Source of the DNA: Pseudomonas sp. KK4
Lineage (GTDB): Bacteria > Pseudomonadota > Gammaproteobacteria > Pseudomonadales > Pseudomonadaceae
Length of the DNA: 64,000 nt
Assembly (NCBI RefSeq): GCF_001984065.1
Contig: NZ_LYVP01000006.1
Span: 1 to 64,000 of the forward strand
Direction of reading: 5' to 3'
The notes below the pieces were generated by a model. It was not told where the DNA came from, ran no database searches, and saw only the letters and a program-made list of their open reading frames with translations. Below are positions 36,390-45,112 of the stretch, piece after piece. Position numbers and translations under genes: made by a program. How positions within the stretch are numbered: position 1 is the stretch's first letter; each line of letters begins with the position of its first letter.

Positions 36390-37720
36390 GCCGCTTGTGT
36401 CCGTGCTTGCGCCATCAGGGCCTCGATCTCGGCCACCGTTTTCGGTACGCCTTTGGTCAATATTTCACAGCCGCTTTTGGTGACGACCACATCGTCCTCG
36501 ATGCGCACGCCAATGCCGCGCCATTTCTTCGCCACGCTCTGGTTGTCCGGGGCGATGTAGATGCCCGGCTCCACCGTCAGCGCCATGCCGACCTCCAGCA
36601 CGCGCCATTCGCCGCCGACCCTGTACTCGCCAACGTCATGCACATCCATGCCCAGCCAGTGTCCGGCACGGTGCATGTAGAACGCTTTGTAGGCTTCGCT
36701 GGCGATCAGTTCGTCGACGTTGCCCTGCAGCAAACCCAGCTCCACCAGGCCGGTGGTGATGACCCGGACCGTAGCTTCGTGGGCCTGATTCCAGTGCTTG
36801 TTTGGCGCGATTTCGGCAAAGGCCGCTTCCTGAGCCGCCAGCACCAGTTCGTAGATCGCCTTCTGCTCTGGCGAATACTTGCCGTTGACCGGCCAGGTGC
36901 GGGTGATGTCGCTGGCGTAGCAATCGATCTCGCAACCGGCGTCGATCAATACCAGGTCGCCGTCCTTGAGCACGGCGTCATTCTGCTGGTAATGCAGGAT
37001 GCAGCTGTTGCGCCCCGCCGCGACGATCGAGCCGTAGGCCGGCATCTTCGCCCCGCCCTTGCGAAACTCGTAATCGAGTTCGGCTTCCAGGCTGAATTCA
37101 TGCAGCCCGACACGGCTGGCCTGCATCGCACGCACGTGGGCCTGGGCGGAAATCCGCGCCGCCTCGCGCATCACCTTCACTTCCGCCGCCGATTTATACA
37201 GGCGCATGTCGTGCAACAGGTGATCCAGGGCAACGTATTCGTTCGGCGGCTGGGCGCCGAGGTTGGCCTTGGAGCGGATCACGTTGATCCACTCCATCAG
37301 GTGGCGGTCGAATTCCGGGTTGCTGCCCATGGCCGAATACACCCGGTCGCGGCCTTCGATGAGGCCCGGCAGGATGTCGTCGATGTCAGTGATCGGGAAT
37401 GCATCGTCGGCGCCGAAGTCGCGAATCGCGCCTTCCTGCCCGGCGCGCAAGCCGTCCCATAACTCGCGCTCAGGGTTGCGTTCGCGGCAGAACAGAATGT
37501 ATTCGCCGTGCTGGCGGCCCGGGATCAGGACCAGGACCGCCTGGGGCTCGGGAAAACCGCTCAGGTACTGGAAATCGCTGTCCTGGCGGTAGACGTGCTC
37601 GACATCACGATTGCGGATCGCTACCGCCGCAGCGGGCAGGATGGCGATGCTGTTGGGTTCCATCTGCGCCATCAGCGCCCTGCGGCGACGGCTGTATTCC
37701 GATTTCGGGATATGAATCAT
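36386..37720 (-). CDS. pepP: Xaa-Pro aminopeptidase (PepP)
   Basis: Manganese aminopeptidase that removes an N-terminal residue before proline. It is 444 residues. The N-terminal domain (about 1-170) is followed by the pita-bread catalytic domain with all metal ligands: LIDAGCEIDCYASDITRTW (two Asp), HRAGHWLGMDVHD (His), TVEPGIYI (Glu) and RIEDDVVV (Glu). First gene of the run pepP-ubiH-DUF4442-ubiI, 26 bp after the YgfB homologue. Confidence 0.95.
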   Translation of the reverse strand: MIHIPKSEYSRRRRALMAQMEPNSIAILPAAAVAIRNRDVEHVYRQDSDFQYLSGFPEPQAVLVLIPGRQHGEYILFCRERNPERELWDGLRAGQEGAIRDFGADDAFPITDIDDILPGLIEGRDRVYSAMGSNPEFDRHLMEWINVIRSKANLGAQPPNEYVALDHLLHDMRLYKSAAEVKVMREAARISAQAHVRAMQASRVGLHEFSLEAELDYEFRKGGAKMPAYGSIVAAGRNSCILHYQQNDAVLKDGDLVLIDAGCEIDCYASDITRTWPVNGKYSPEQKAIYELVLAAQEAAFAEIAPNKHWNQAHEATVRVITTGLVELGLLQGNVDELIASEAYKAFYMHRAGHWLGMDVHDVGEYRVGGEWRVLEVGMALTVEPGIYIAPDNQSVAKKWRGIGVRIEDDVVVTKSGCEILTKGVPKTVAEIEALMAQARTQAA

Positions 37721-37746
37721 GGGCAGATGGCGTTCCCTGGCGTTGA

Positions 37747-38307
37747 TCAGTGCAGCGACGGTTTGGCAGCCGCCGGTTGGTCCGCTTTGCGGGTTTCGGA
37801 GAACAGCAACAGCGGTGCGACGCGCAGGTATTCCATGACTTCCATGTAGTCGGTCTCGCCGTCTTCGGACTCTTCCAGGGCGTCTTGCACCTGGGAGATG
37901 GCCGCCAGGTCCTGCAACACTTCGGTGGCTTCGGTGCTCAGCATACTGCTGTCACGGCAGTTCAGGCCGAAACCGCTGAGGAAACCCTGGCACCACTCGC
38001 CCAGTGCCGCAGCGCGGTCTGCCAGTGGCGCGTCGTCGGTTGGCAGCAACAGCACGACGGTGACGTCTTCGCCAGTGAGCTCGCCCTTGACCATTTCCTG
38101 CAGGCCGATCAGGGCCGCGCGAATGTTGTCCTGCGGCTCGCTTTCCAGCAGCTCGGCGGCGTCGATCAGCCAGCCTTCGGCATCGAAGCCGGCGCCGGCG
38201 CAACTGCGGCCGAGCAGCAGGCCGTGCAATTCGGCAGGCGAAACGGAGTGACCGCTGGAAGTCAGCAGGGTGGCGAAGGCTTGGTACGGAGAATTCTGAA
38301 TGGGCAT
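37747..38307 (-). CDS. UPF0149 (YgfB-like) protein
   Basis: 186 residues, all-helical, with the family pattern [20 protein letters not shown] at about 23-42 and [11 protein letters not shown] near the middle. YgfB in P. aeruginosa has been linked to regulation of beta-lactam resistance, but the mechanism in this strain is open. It is the first gene of the pepP-ubi cluster and diverges from the coiled-coil/zapA genes, an order conserved in gammaproteobacteria. Confidence 0.88.
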   Translation of the reverse strand: MPIQNSPYQAFATLLTSSGHSVSPAELHGLLLGRSCAGAGFDAEGWLIDAAELLESEPQDNIRAALIGLQEMVKGELTGEDVTVVLLLPTDDAPLADRAAALGEWCQGFLSGFGLNCRDSSMLSTEATEVLQDLAAISQVQDALEESEDGETDYMEVMEYLRVAPLLLFSETRKADQPAAAKPSLH

Positions 38308-38371
38308 GGGCAGCTAGGCGCCAGACGGCGCTATGTCTAGAATGAAGGCCTTGTATCCTACATCGACTCCT

Positions 38372-38473
38372 CTGTAGGAGCGAGCTTGCTCGCGATGGTC
38401 GTCAACGATAACGCTGGGTCCCGCAGACCCCGCGGCGTTCTCAGGTTCATCGCGAGCAAGCTCGCTCCTACAG
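38372..38473. repeat. REP pair, family A, in a divergent promoter region
   Basis: Inverted units with the family A spacer. Unusually it lies between two divergent genes, ending 26 bp before the start at 38500. Confidence 0.9.
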
Positions 38474-38499
38474 TTCGCCCCCATCAGACAGTGAAGACA

Positions 38500-38709
38500 A
38501 TGGAAGACACCGACCTGCAAGCGCTGATGGCCAGACTCGAACTGTTGATTACCCGAGTCGAGCAACTTAAGAGCCAGAATGGACTCTTACTAGCTCAGGA
38601 AAAGACCTGGCGCGAGGAACGCGCTCACCTCATTGAAAAAAACGAAATCGCCCGGCGTAAGGTCGAATCGATGATTTCGCGCCTCAAGGCCCTGGAGCAA
38701 GACTCATGA
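38500..38709 (+). CDS. Small coiled-coil protein (TIGR02449 family), upstream of zapA
   Basis: 69 residues from the ATG at 38500. The whole chain is a predicted coiled coil (LMARLELLITRVEQLKSQNG LLLAQEKTWREERAHLIEKN), rich in Leu, Lys and Glu. Its stop overlaps the zapA ATG by four bases (ATGA), so translation is coupled. The shape resembles ZapB, which binds ZapA at the Z-ring, but this is an inference. An upstream extension is REP sequence and is rejected. Confidence 0.82.
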   Translation: MEDTDLQALMARLELLITRVEQLKSQNGLLLAQEKTWREERAHLIEKNEIARRKVESMISRLKALEQDS

Positions 38710-39023
38710 GTTCAAGCAATAGCGTCACCGTGCAGATCCTCGACAAAGAGTATTCGATCATCTGCCCCCAGGAAGAACGCAGCAACCTGGTGAGCGCCGC
38801 CCGTTACCTGGACGGCAAGATGCGTGAAATCCGCAGCAGCGGCAAAGTCATCGGCGCCGATCGCATCGCCGTGATGGCCGCGCTGAACATTACCCACGAC
38901 CTGTTGCACAAGGCCGAACGCCCGGATATCCAGGCCAGCGGCTCGACCCGCGAGCAGGTGCGCGACCTGCTCGATCGTGTCGATCTGGTGCTGGCCACCG
39001 ATCCGGACGTCACCAAAGGCTGA
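38706..39023 (+). CDS. zapA: Cell division protein ZapA
   Basis: 105 residues. ZapA binds FtsZ and stabilises the Z-ring. The N-terminal SVTVQILDKEYSIICPQEE and LVSAARYLDGKMREIR segments, then the C-terminal coiled coil, match the family. The 6S RNA gene follows directly, the usual gammaproteobacterial order. Confidence 0.92.
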   Translation: MSSSNSVTVQILDKEYSIICPQEERSNLVSAARYLDGKMREIRSSGKVIGADRIAVMAALNITHDLLHKAERPDIQASGSTREQVRDLLDRVDLVLATDPDVTKG

Positions 39024-39053
39024 TTCGCGCCACCGCTTGGGGTATACTCCCTT

Positions 39054-39232
39054 CACTCCCTGGGGTGCTTGCCAGTTGGCGATGTCCCTGAGCCGATTTG
39101 CTATACCCTGGAGGTTGCACGTTGGGCTGGTGTGCATGTCCGCTAGACGGAAAGCCTTAAAGCCTACTGCATCTTCCACCTTGAACTTTCGGGTTCAAGG
39201 GCTAAGTCGACAGCGGCACATTCGGGGAGCCT
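39054..39232 (+). ncRNA. ssrS: 6S RNA
   Basis: The RNA that binds sigma-70 RNA polymerase. It sits in the conserved gap between zapA and ygfA. A TATACT -10 box lies at 39043-39048. The ends pair (CTCCCTGGGG near 39056 with CGGGGAG at about 39223-39229), and the interior has the long interrupted stem with a central bulge (for example the arms around TTGCCAGTTGG and CCACCTTGAACTT). Exact ends are estimated. Confidence 0.88.
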
Positions 39233-39241
39233 GATTCCAGT

Positions 39242-39276
39242 CCGATGCCGGTTTGAACACCGGCATCGGCTTTTTT
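39242..39276 (+). terminator. Terminator between 6S RNA and ygfA
   Basis: CCGATGCCGG / CCGGCATCGG perfect 10-bp stem, then CTTTTTT. It lies directly after the 6S RNA, so it may set how much transcription reaches ygfA. Confidence 0.92.
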
Positions 39277-39317
39277 ATGGGTACTCCTTACGTATCCATC
39301 CTGCTGAAGCCGAATCC

Positions 39318-39935
39318 ATGACCGAACCTGCGCTGCTTCCCCGCCCGCAACTTCGACGCATGCTGCGCAAGGCCCGCCGCGCACTGACCGCCAGTCAGCA
39401 GCGCCAGGCCGCGCGCGGGCTATACAGACAATTGGCCCAGCAACCGCTGTTCCGCCGCGCAAAGCACATTTCCCTCTATTTACCTACCGACGGCGAAATC
39501 GATCCGCGCCTGCTGCTGCGCGCCGCTCAGCGCCGGGGCAAGGCGACTTATCTGCCGGTGCTCAGCGCATGGCCGCGAACCAAAATGGTGTTCCAGCGCA
39601 TCCGCCCCGGGGAAAAGCTCAAGCCCAATCGCTTTCGGATTCTGGAACCGCGGCACAATCTTGCCCGTCAACGCAAAGTCTGGGCGCTGGACCTGGTGCT
39701 GCTGCCGCTGGTGGGGTTTGATGATGTCGGCGGAAGGCTGGGGATGGGCGGCGGTTTCTATGATCGCAGCCTGTCGTACCTGGCGCGCCGCAAGGACTGG
39801 CGCAAACCGACGCTGCTCGGGCTGGCTCATGAATGTCAGAAGGTGCAGCGGCTGGATCAGGCGAGCTGGGATGTTCCGCTTAAGGGAACGGTCACGGACA
39901 AGGCCTGGTATTTCGCAGGCCAGACGCCCCTGTAG
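39318..39935 (+). CDS. ygfA: 5-formyltetrahydrofolate cyclo-ligase
   Basis: Converts 5-formyl-THF to 5,10-methenyl-THF with ATP. It is 205 residues. The N-terminal basic stretch RMLRKARRALTASQQ, the folate/ATP segment YLPTDGEIDPRLLL and the signature VGFDDVGGRLGMGGGFYDR near the C-terminal half are family features. It follows 6S RNA as in E. coli. Confidence 0.93.
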   Translation: MTEPALLPRPQLRRMLRKARRALTASQQRQAARGLYRQLAQQPLFRRAKHISLYLPTDGEIDPRLLLRAAQRRGKATYLPVLSAWPRTKMVFQRIRPGEKLKPNRFRILEPRHNLARQRKVWALDLVLLPLVGFDDVGGRLGMGGGFYDRSLSYLARRKDWRKPTLLGLAHECQKVQRLDQASWDVPLKGTVTDKAWYFAGQTPL

Positions 39936-39959
39936 ATCAGAGGCGTCGGCAACGCACGA

Positions 39960-40115
39960 TCAGCGCTTGAAGGCTGTCGACTGTTGTTGCAGTTGGGCGA
40001 CTTCGACGGGCGCATCGGTCTTGTTCGCCCACAGGCTTTGGGCATAGCCGGTGGTCACGACGCCGAGGCCGAACAAAATAACCAAAATCCATAGTAAATC
40101 CGGTTTGCGTTTCAT
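39960..40115 (-). CDS. 51-residue single-pass membrane peptide
   Basis: A short gene: start ATG at 40115 after a GGGGGG ribosome site, stop at 39960-39962. The product starts MKRKPDLLWILVILFGLGVV and continues TTGYAQSLWANKT, so it has a basic N-terminus, one hydrophobic helix (about 7-24) and a polar Gln-rich tail ending in AFKR. I recall similar short proteins at this place in other pseudomonads, but no function. Positive-inside charges suggest the tail faces the periplasm. Confidence 0.7.
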   Translation of the reverse strand: MKRKPDLLWILVILFGLGVVTTGYAQSLWANKTDAPVEVAQLQQQSTAFKR

Positions 40116-40310
40116 CGACTGCCCCCCAAAGGCATATCTATACGATGACAGCAGCGGTTTCCATATGTAGGCCGTGCAGCAGCGTCAAGCTTTAAAGGCC
40201 GGCATTTTGCGACAACGTGAACCTGCACGCAAATGCTGGCGTCAACCGACTGTCGGTTTGTCATAAAATTGCCGGACAACCTGGCCACACACCTCGCAAG
40301 GAGCCAAACC

Positions 40311-40763
40311 ATGGCCTATTGGCTGATGAAATCCGAGCCCGATGAACTGTCGATCAAAGGTCTGGAAAAGCTCGGCAGAGCGCGCTGGGACGGGGTTCGC
40401 AACTACCAGGCGCGCAATTTTCTGCGGGCCATGGCGGTGGGGGACGAGTTCTTTTTCTATCATTCCAGCTGCCCGGAGCCGGGTATCGCCGGGATCGGCA
40501 AGATCGTCGAAGCCGCGTATCCGGACCCGACGGCACTGGAGCCCGAGAGCCACTACTACGATCCAAAGGCCACCGCCGAGAAAAACGCCTGGAGCGCGAT
40601 CGATGTGGCGCATGCCGAGACGTTTTCCCGGGTGTTGAAGCTGGATTACCTGAAACAGCAGGCTGCGCTGTCGGAGATGCCGTTGGTGCAGAAGGGGTCG
40701 AGGTTGTCGGTGATGCCGGTGACAGCTGAGCAGTGGGCGGCGGTGATTGCGCTCAAGCCTTAA
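40311..40763 (+). CDS. EVE-domain protein
   Basis: 150 residues from the ATG at 40311 (AAGGAG upstream); the 26-codon extension is rejected. AYWLMKSEPDELSIKGLEKL and ARWDGVRNYQARNFLRAM are the EVE signature, and FFYHSSCPEPGIAGIGKIVE completes the PUA-like fold. EVE proteins are thought to bind modified bases in nucleic acids. The gene is monocistronic; a REP pair follows. Confidence 0.9.
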   Translation: MAYWLMKSEPDELSIKGLEKLGRARWDGVRNYQARNFLRAMAVGDEFFFYHSSCPEPGIAGIGKIVEAAYPDPTALEPESHYYDPKATAEKNAWSAIDVAHAETFSRVLKLDYLKQQAALSEMPLVQKGSRLSVMPVTAEQWAAVIALKP

Positions 40764-40786
40764 GGGTTTGGGCGATATTCAGAATG

Positions 40787-40885
40787 CCTTCGCGAGCAAG
40801 CCCGCTCCCACATTCGATCTGCGGTGAATGCTGATTTTGCATCCGGCGCCGGACCAAGTTGGGAGCGGGCTTGCTCGCGAAGAGG
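40787..40885. repeat. REP pair, family B
   Basis: Inverted units between the convergent EVE and FliL-domain genes. Confidence 0.9.
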
Positions 40886-40906
40886 CCCGCACGGACAACG
40901 AATGTC

Positions 40907-41314
40907 TTATTGAATGATGAGGTTGTTGAACAACAGATCCTCGACCACCGGCTTGCCGGTTTCATCATTCATGATCTGCTGGGTCTGCTTCAGCGCTTCC
41001 TGACGCAGCTTCTCCTTGGCCTCGACGTTGTTCATCGTCTCGGTGGTCTGCTGGGCAAACAGCGCCACCAGCTGATTGCGGATCAGCGGCTCGTTGGCCT
41101 TGACCGCTTTGGTCGCTTCGTCACCGGTCACCCGCAGCGCAATGTCGGCCTTGTACACCTTGAGCTTGGCGGTGCCATCCAGCCCGTAGTTACCCACGAA
41201 CGGCGGGCTCAGGGTGATGTAGTTAACCTTCGGCGCCGCCTCTTCTTTGGCTTCTTCGGCCATCGCTGCCACAGGCAGTGACAGGGCCAGCATCATCACA
41301 ATCCACGCTTTCAC
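40907..41314 (-). CDS. FliL-domain exported protein, GTG start
   Basis: 135 residues from a GTG at 41314, which follows AAGGAG by six bases. The ATG further upstream lacks a ribosome site. A signal peptide covers about 1-20 (KAWIVMMLALSLPVAAMA). The rest (YITLSPPFVGNYG, KVYKADIALRVTG, ANEPLIRNQLVALFAQQT, then GKPVVEDLLFNNLIIQ) is a FliL domain. FliL proteins bind the flagellar stator, but no flagellar gene is nearby, so this may be a relative with another role. Confidence 0.82.
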   Translation of the reverse strand: MKAWIVMMLALSLPVAAMAEEAKEEAAPKVNYITLSPPFVGNYGLDGTAKLKVYKADIALRVTGDEATKAVKANEPLIRNQLVALFAQQTTETMNNVEAKEKLRQEALKQTQQIMNDETGKPVVEDLLFNNLIIQ

Positions 41315-41464
41315 AATTCGCTCCTTATCCGGTTTGCGGCCTAGCATAACGACCCGCCGCTCAAGCACAAGCTTATGGCTGACTATCAGGGCCGGGCATG
41401 CTCGTTGACCCGTCGACTCACACACCTACACTTATCGGCCATCACTCCCAAAGGAATAGCCCTG

Positions 41465-42442
41465 ATGAAAGCCGTGCTGTGCAAAGCCTTCGGCCCTGCC
41501 GAATCGCTGGTGCTGGAAGAAGTCGCCAGCCCTGTGGCGAAGAAGAACGAAATCCTGCTGGACGTGCACGCCGCCGGGGTCAATTTCCCGGACACGCTGA
41601 TCATCGAGGGCAAGTACCAGTTCAAGCCGCCCTTCCCGTTTTCCCCGGGCGGTGAAGCGGCCGGCGTGGTCAGCGCGGTGGGTGAAAAGGTTGGACATCT
41701 GAAGGTCGGCGACCGGGTCATGGCCTTGACCGGCTGGGGCAGCTTTGCCGAACAGGTTGCCGTGCCGGGCTACAACGTGCTGCCGATCCCGCCTTCCATG
41801 GACTTCAACACCGCCGCCGCCTTCAGCATGACCTACGGCACCTCGATGCACGCCCTCAAGCAACGCGCCAACCTGCAACCCGGTGAAACCCTGCTGGTAC
41901 TCGGCGCTTCCGGGGGTGTCGGCCTGGCGGCCGTGGAAATCGGCAAGGCCATGGGTGCCCGGGTCATCGCCGCCGCCAGCAGTGCGGAAAAACTCGCCGT
42001 GGCCAAGGCGGCCGGCGCCGATGATCTGATCAACTACAGCGAAACCAGCCTCAAGGACGAAATCAAGCGCCTGACCGACGGCCAGGGCGCCGACGTGATC
42101 TACGACCCGGTAGGTGGTGACCTGTTCGACCAGGCCATCCGTGCCATCGCCTGGAACGGCCGTCTGCTGGTGGTCGGCTTCGCCAGCGGCCGCATCCCCG
42201 AACTGCCGGTGAACCTCGCCCTGCTCAAAGGCGCGGCGGTGCTCGGCGTATTCTGGGGCTCGTTCGCCCAGCGCCAGCCACAGGACAACGCGGCGAACTT
42301 CCAGCAACTGTTCGGCTGGTTTGCCGAAGGCAAGTTGAAGCCACTGGTGTCGCAGGTGTATTCCCTGGGTAATGCCGCACAAGCCATTAACGATCTGGGC
42401 CAGCGCAAGGCGGTTGGCAAGGTGGTGGTGCAGGTTCGCTGA
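41465..42442 (+). CDS. Zinc-independent quinone oxidoreductase (MDR family)
   Basis: NADPH-dependent medium-chain reductase, 325 residues, from the ATG at 41465. The cofactor motif LVLGASGGVGLAAVEIGK lies at about 145-160, and HAAGVNFPDTLIIEGKYQ at the start is the quinone oxidoreductase pattern. The zinc ligands of alcohol dehydrogenases are absent. Exact substrate unknown. It diverges from the FliL-domain gene. Confidence 0.88.
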   Translation: MKAVLCKAFGPAESLVLEEVASPVAKKNEILLDVHAAGVNFPDTLIIEGKYQFKPPFPFSPGGEAAGVVSAVGEKVGHLKVGDRVMALTGWGSFAEQVAVPGYNVLPIPPSMDFNTAAAFSMTYGTSMHALKQRANLQPGETLLVLGASGGVGLAAVEIGKAMGARVIAAASSAEKLAVAKAAGADDLINYSETSLKDEIKRLTDGQGADVIYDPVGGDLFDQAIRAIAWNGRLLVVGFASGRIPELPVNLALLKGAAVLGVFWGSFAQRQPQDNAANFQQLFGWFAEGKLKPLVSQVYSLGNAAQAINDLGQRKAVGKVVVQVR

Positions 42443-42806
42443 GGCTGCCGATGGGTCTGGGCTTCAAACAATGACGCCCAGGCCCAACGAACTGTCCTCG
42501 TGCAACACCTTCAATTACCGGGAAGAGCGGCGGCTGATCGCACCCCTGAGCGCCTCGGCCAGTAAACCAATAGCAACACTACACACACCCCCCTCATAAC
42601 GACTCCCTTCGCACTTGAACGGCCACGCCTGGCAATGGTGCGACTCTTCCTACACCCGCCTTCACTTTGTCCGTACGACATGTTCGTAAAGGAACGCTCG
42701 ACTTCCAACATTTCCGCTATTTGGCGAATGAGAACCCGTGCTATTTTCGGTAACGAAACTGTAATATTCGCATCCGCAGTCAAAACAAGAAATTTGGAGC
42801 TCTTGA
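42443..42806. promoter_or_regulatory. glpT upstream region with two candidate GlpR operators
   Basis: A 364-bp gap with no supported ORF. ATGTTCGTAAAGGAAC at about 42680-42695 matches the E. coli GlpR pattern (ATGTTCG..CGAACAT) in most positions. TTTCG-GTAA-CGAAA at 42745-42758 is a second candidate. GGAG precedes the glpT start. Assignment is by resemblance only. Confidence 0.45.
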
Positions 42807-44156
42807 ATGTTTGCTTTCTTTCGCCCTGCCGCACATCAGGCGCCCTTGCCTGAGGAAAAAATAGACAGCACTTACCGACGCCTGCGCTGGCAGATCTTCG
42901 CCGGTATCTTCATCGGTTACGCCGGCTACTACCTGCTGCGCAAGAACTTTTCCCTGGCCATGCCGTATCTGATCGAAGAGGGTTACACCCGCGGTGAGCT
43001 GGGTGTGGCGTTGTCGGCGATTGCCATTGCCTATGGCTTGTCCAAGTTCCTGATGGGCATCGTGTCGGACCGTTCCAATCCACGCTTTTTCCTGCCGTTC
43101 GGGCTGCTGGTCTCGGCGGCGGTGATGTTCATTTTCGGATTTGCGCATTGGGCGACGTCCAGCGTAACCATCATGTTCGTCTTGCTGTTTATCAATGGCT
43201 GGGCGCAGGGCATGGGTTGGCCGCCGAGTGGGCGGACCATGGTGCACTGGTGGTCGCAGAAGGAGCGCGGTGGCGTGGTGTCGCTGTGGAACGTGGCGCA
43301 CAACGTCGGTGGCGGTTTGATCGGCCCGCTGTTTTTGATCGGCATGGGTCTGTTCAACGACTGGCATGCGGCTTTCTATGTGCCGGCGGCGGTGGCCATG
43401 GCGGTCGCGGTGTTCGCCTTCATCGTGATGCGCGACACCCCGCAATCGGTCGGCCTGCCGCCGATCGAGAAGTACAAGAATGACTATCCGGAAGGCTACG
43501 ACGCCAGCCATGAGCAGGAATTCAGCGCCAAGGAAATCTTCGTCAAGTACGTGCTGCGCAACAAGATGCTCTGGTACATCGCCATGGCCAACGTCTTCGT
43601 GTACCTGCTGCGTTACGGCGTGCTGGACTGGGCACCGACTTACCTGAAAGAAGCCAAGGGCTTCACTGTGGACAAGACGTCCTGGGCGTATTTCTTCTAC
43701 GAGTGGGCGGGTATTCCGGGCACGCTGCTGTGCGGCTGGATGTCCGACAAGATTTTCCGTGGCAACCGTGGCCTGACCGGCATGGTGTTCATGGCCCTGG
43801 TGACCGTTGCAACGCTGGTGTACTGGCTCAATCCGGCCGGCAACCCGACGGTCGACATGATCGCGCTGGTGTCCATCGGCTTCCTGATCTACGGCCCGGT
43901 GATGCTGATCGGCTTGCAGGCGCTGGAGCTGGCGCCGAAGAAAGCGGCCGGCACCGCTGCAGGCTTCACTGGACTGTTCGGCTACCTGGGGGGTTCGGTC
44001 GCAGCCAGTGCAGCGATGGGCTACACCGTGGACCATTTCGGTTGGGACGGCGGTTTCGTCCTGCTGATCGGGGCCTGCCTGCTGGCGATGGCCTTCCTTG
44101 CGCCAACCCTGTGGCACAAGCAAGTGGCCAGTCAGAGCCGCGAAGCAATCGCCTGA
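42807..44156 (+). CDS. glpT: Glycerol-3-phosphate transporter
   Basis: Major facilitator of the organophosphate:phosphate antiporter family, 449 residues with twelve predicted membrane helices. [28 protein letters not shown] and [19 protein letters not shown] are the GlpT N-terminus, including the Arg-bearing first helix. It imports glycerol-3-phosphate in exchange for phosphate and would also take up fosfomycin. The last 25 bp overlap the 3' end of the next gene on the other strand. Confidence 0.93.
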   Translation: MFAFFRPAAHQAPLPEEKIDSTYRRLRWQIFAGIFIGYAGYYLLRKNFSLAMPYLIEEGYTRGELGVALSAIAIAYGLSKFLMGIVSDRSNPRFFLPFGLLVSAAVMFIFGFAHWATSSVTIMFVLLFINGWAQGMGWPPSGRTMVHWWSQKERGGVVSLWNVAHNVGGGLIGPLFLIGMGLFNDWHAAFYVPAAVAMAVAVFAFIVMRDTPQSVGLPPIEKYKNDYPEGYDASHEQEFSAKEIFVKYVLRNKMLWYIAMANVFVYLLRYGVLDWAPTYLKEAKGFTVDKTSWAYFFYEWAGIPGTLLCGWMSDKIFRGNRGLTGMVFMALVTVATLVYWLNPAGNPTVDMIALVSIGFLIYGPVMLIGLQALELAPKKAAGTAAGFTGLFGYLGGSVAASAAMGYTVDHFGWDGGFVLLIGACLLAMAFLAPTLWHKQVASQSREAIA

Positions 44157-44800
44157 TCATCCTTTGATTGGCAGCGCTTGAGCCGCGCCTCCAGATTCCG
44201 GTCTGGCATGGCGTGGCTACGCAGGGCGTGGGCCGTCTGCTCGACATAGTCGCGCGTCGTGCCATAACGCCCGCAAGCGTTTTCGAATACGTGGCTCAGA
44301 ACGTGATCCGGCAGATTGCCGGCATAGCTGGGCAAGTGCCGCTCCAGAACGAACCCCAACGCCTGAACCTGAGTGCCGTCTTCAAGCCGGCAGTTGAGCC
44401 AGTGCGGGCGGTAGGACGGAAATGGCATCTCGCGTTTCCACAGCGCATACAGCGACGCTTCAAGTTGCTCGTCCGGCAACCGATAGGCGAAACCGCTGCA
44501 AGAGCCGCCGCGATCCAGACCGAACACCAGCCCGGGCATTTCCGGCGTGCCACGGTGTTCGTGGGACCACAGGTACAAGCCGCGATGGTAGCCATGCACA
44601 CGACCGCGAACCCGTTCGACCGCCGTGCATTCCGGCCGCCAGATCAGGGAGCCATAGGCAAACAACCACACCGGCCCGCCCTTGTGACGCGCCATGGTCG
44701 ATTGCATCGAGCTGAGTAATTGTTCGTGAGTGAGCTGCGGCCCCAGATCGAGCCGTGGAGGATAAGCCAGGTTCAAAATTGAAGATTCAATGGCGCTCAT
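44132..44800 (-). CDS. ChaC-like gamma-glutamylcyclotransferase
   Basis: 222 residues. [14 protein letters not shown] at about 44-57 contains the YGSL substrate-binding motif of the ChaC family, which cleaves glutathione to 5-oxoproline and Cys-Gly. [20 protein letters not shown] and the Glu-containing region follow. The ATG at 44800 is chosen; no alternative fits better. The gene overlaps glpT tail to tail. Confidence 0.88.
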   Translation of the reverse strand: MSAIESSILNLAYPPRLDLGPQLTHEQLLSSMQSTMARHKGGPVWLFAYGSLIWRPECTAVERVRGRVHGYHRGLYLWSHEHRGTPEMPGLVFGLDRGGSCSGFAYRLPDEQLEASLYALWKREMPFPSYRPHWLNCRLEDGTQVQALGFVLERHLPSYAGNLPDHVLSHVFENACGRYGTTRDYVEQTAHALRSHAMPDRNLEARLKRCQSKDDQAIASRL

Positions 44801-44997
44801 GGCGAATAGCGTTCAGCTCCCCGCGGGTGAAGAATTACTTAATAGAACGCACCGCTGTAACAATAAGGCACATATGTTTTAAGGCAATTTAAGTGCCATG
44901 GCACATTTCTTAATTAATTGCCCCACTGGAATATAACCTACCGGTATTTATATGATTTTATAAATACCGATCGGCTATATATGGAGTTATAACACAC
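44801..44997. promoter_or_regulatory. AT-rich palindrome island upstream of the ChaC gene
   Basis: 197 bp, much more AT-rich than its surroundings. It holds GTGCCATGGCAC (44893-44904, perfect), GGCAATT / AATTGCC (44883-44889 with 44916-44922), TTAATTAA, and CGGTATTTAT / ATAAATACCG (44942-44951 with 44960-44969). No ORF is supported. Confidence 0.5.
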
Positions 44998-45100
44998 CTG
45001 TAGGTGCGAGCATGCTCGCGATGGTCGCTAACGATAACGTGGGCATTCAGGCTGCCCGCGGTGGCCTTGAGTCCATCGCGAGCATGCTCGCTCCTACAGG
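44998..45100. repeat. REP pair, family A variant
   Basis: Units read GTAGGTGCGAGCATGCTCGC and its inverse. It lies directly downstream of the reductase gene stop at 45113. Confidence 0.88.
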
Positions 45101-45112
45101 GAGAGGGTGCTT

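Noticed and set aside
42780-44123. 447-codon minus-strand ORF opposite glpT
   Set aside because: Shadow of the glpT coding sequence with no family pattern.
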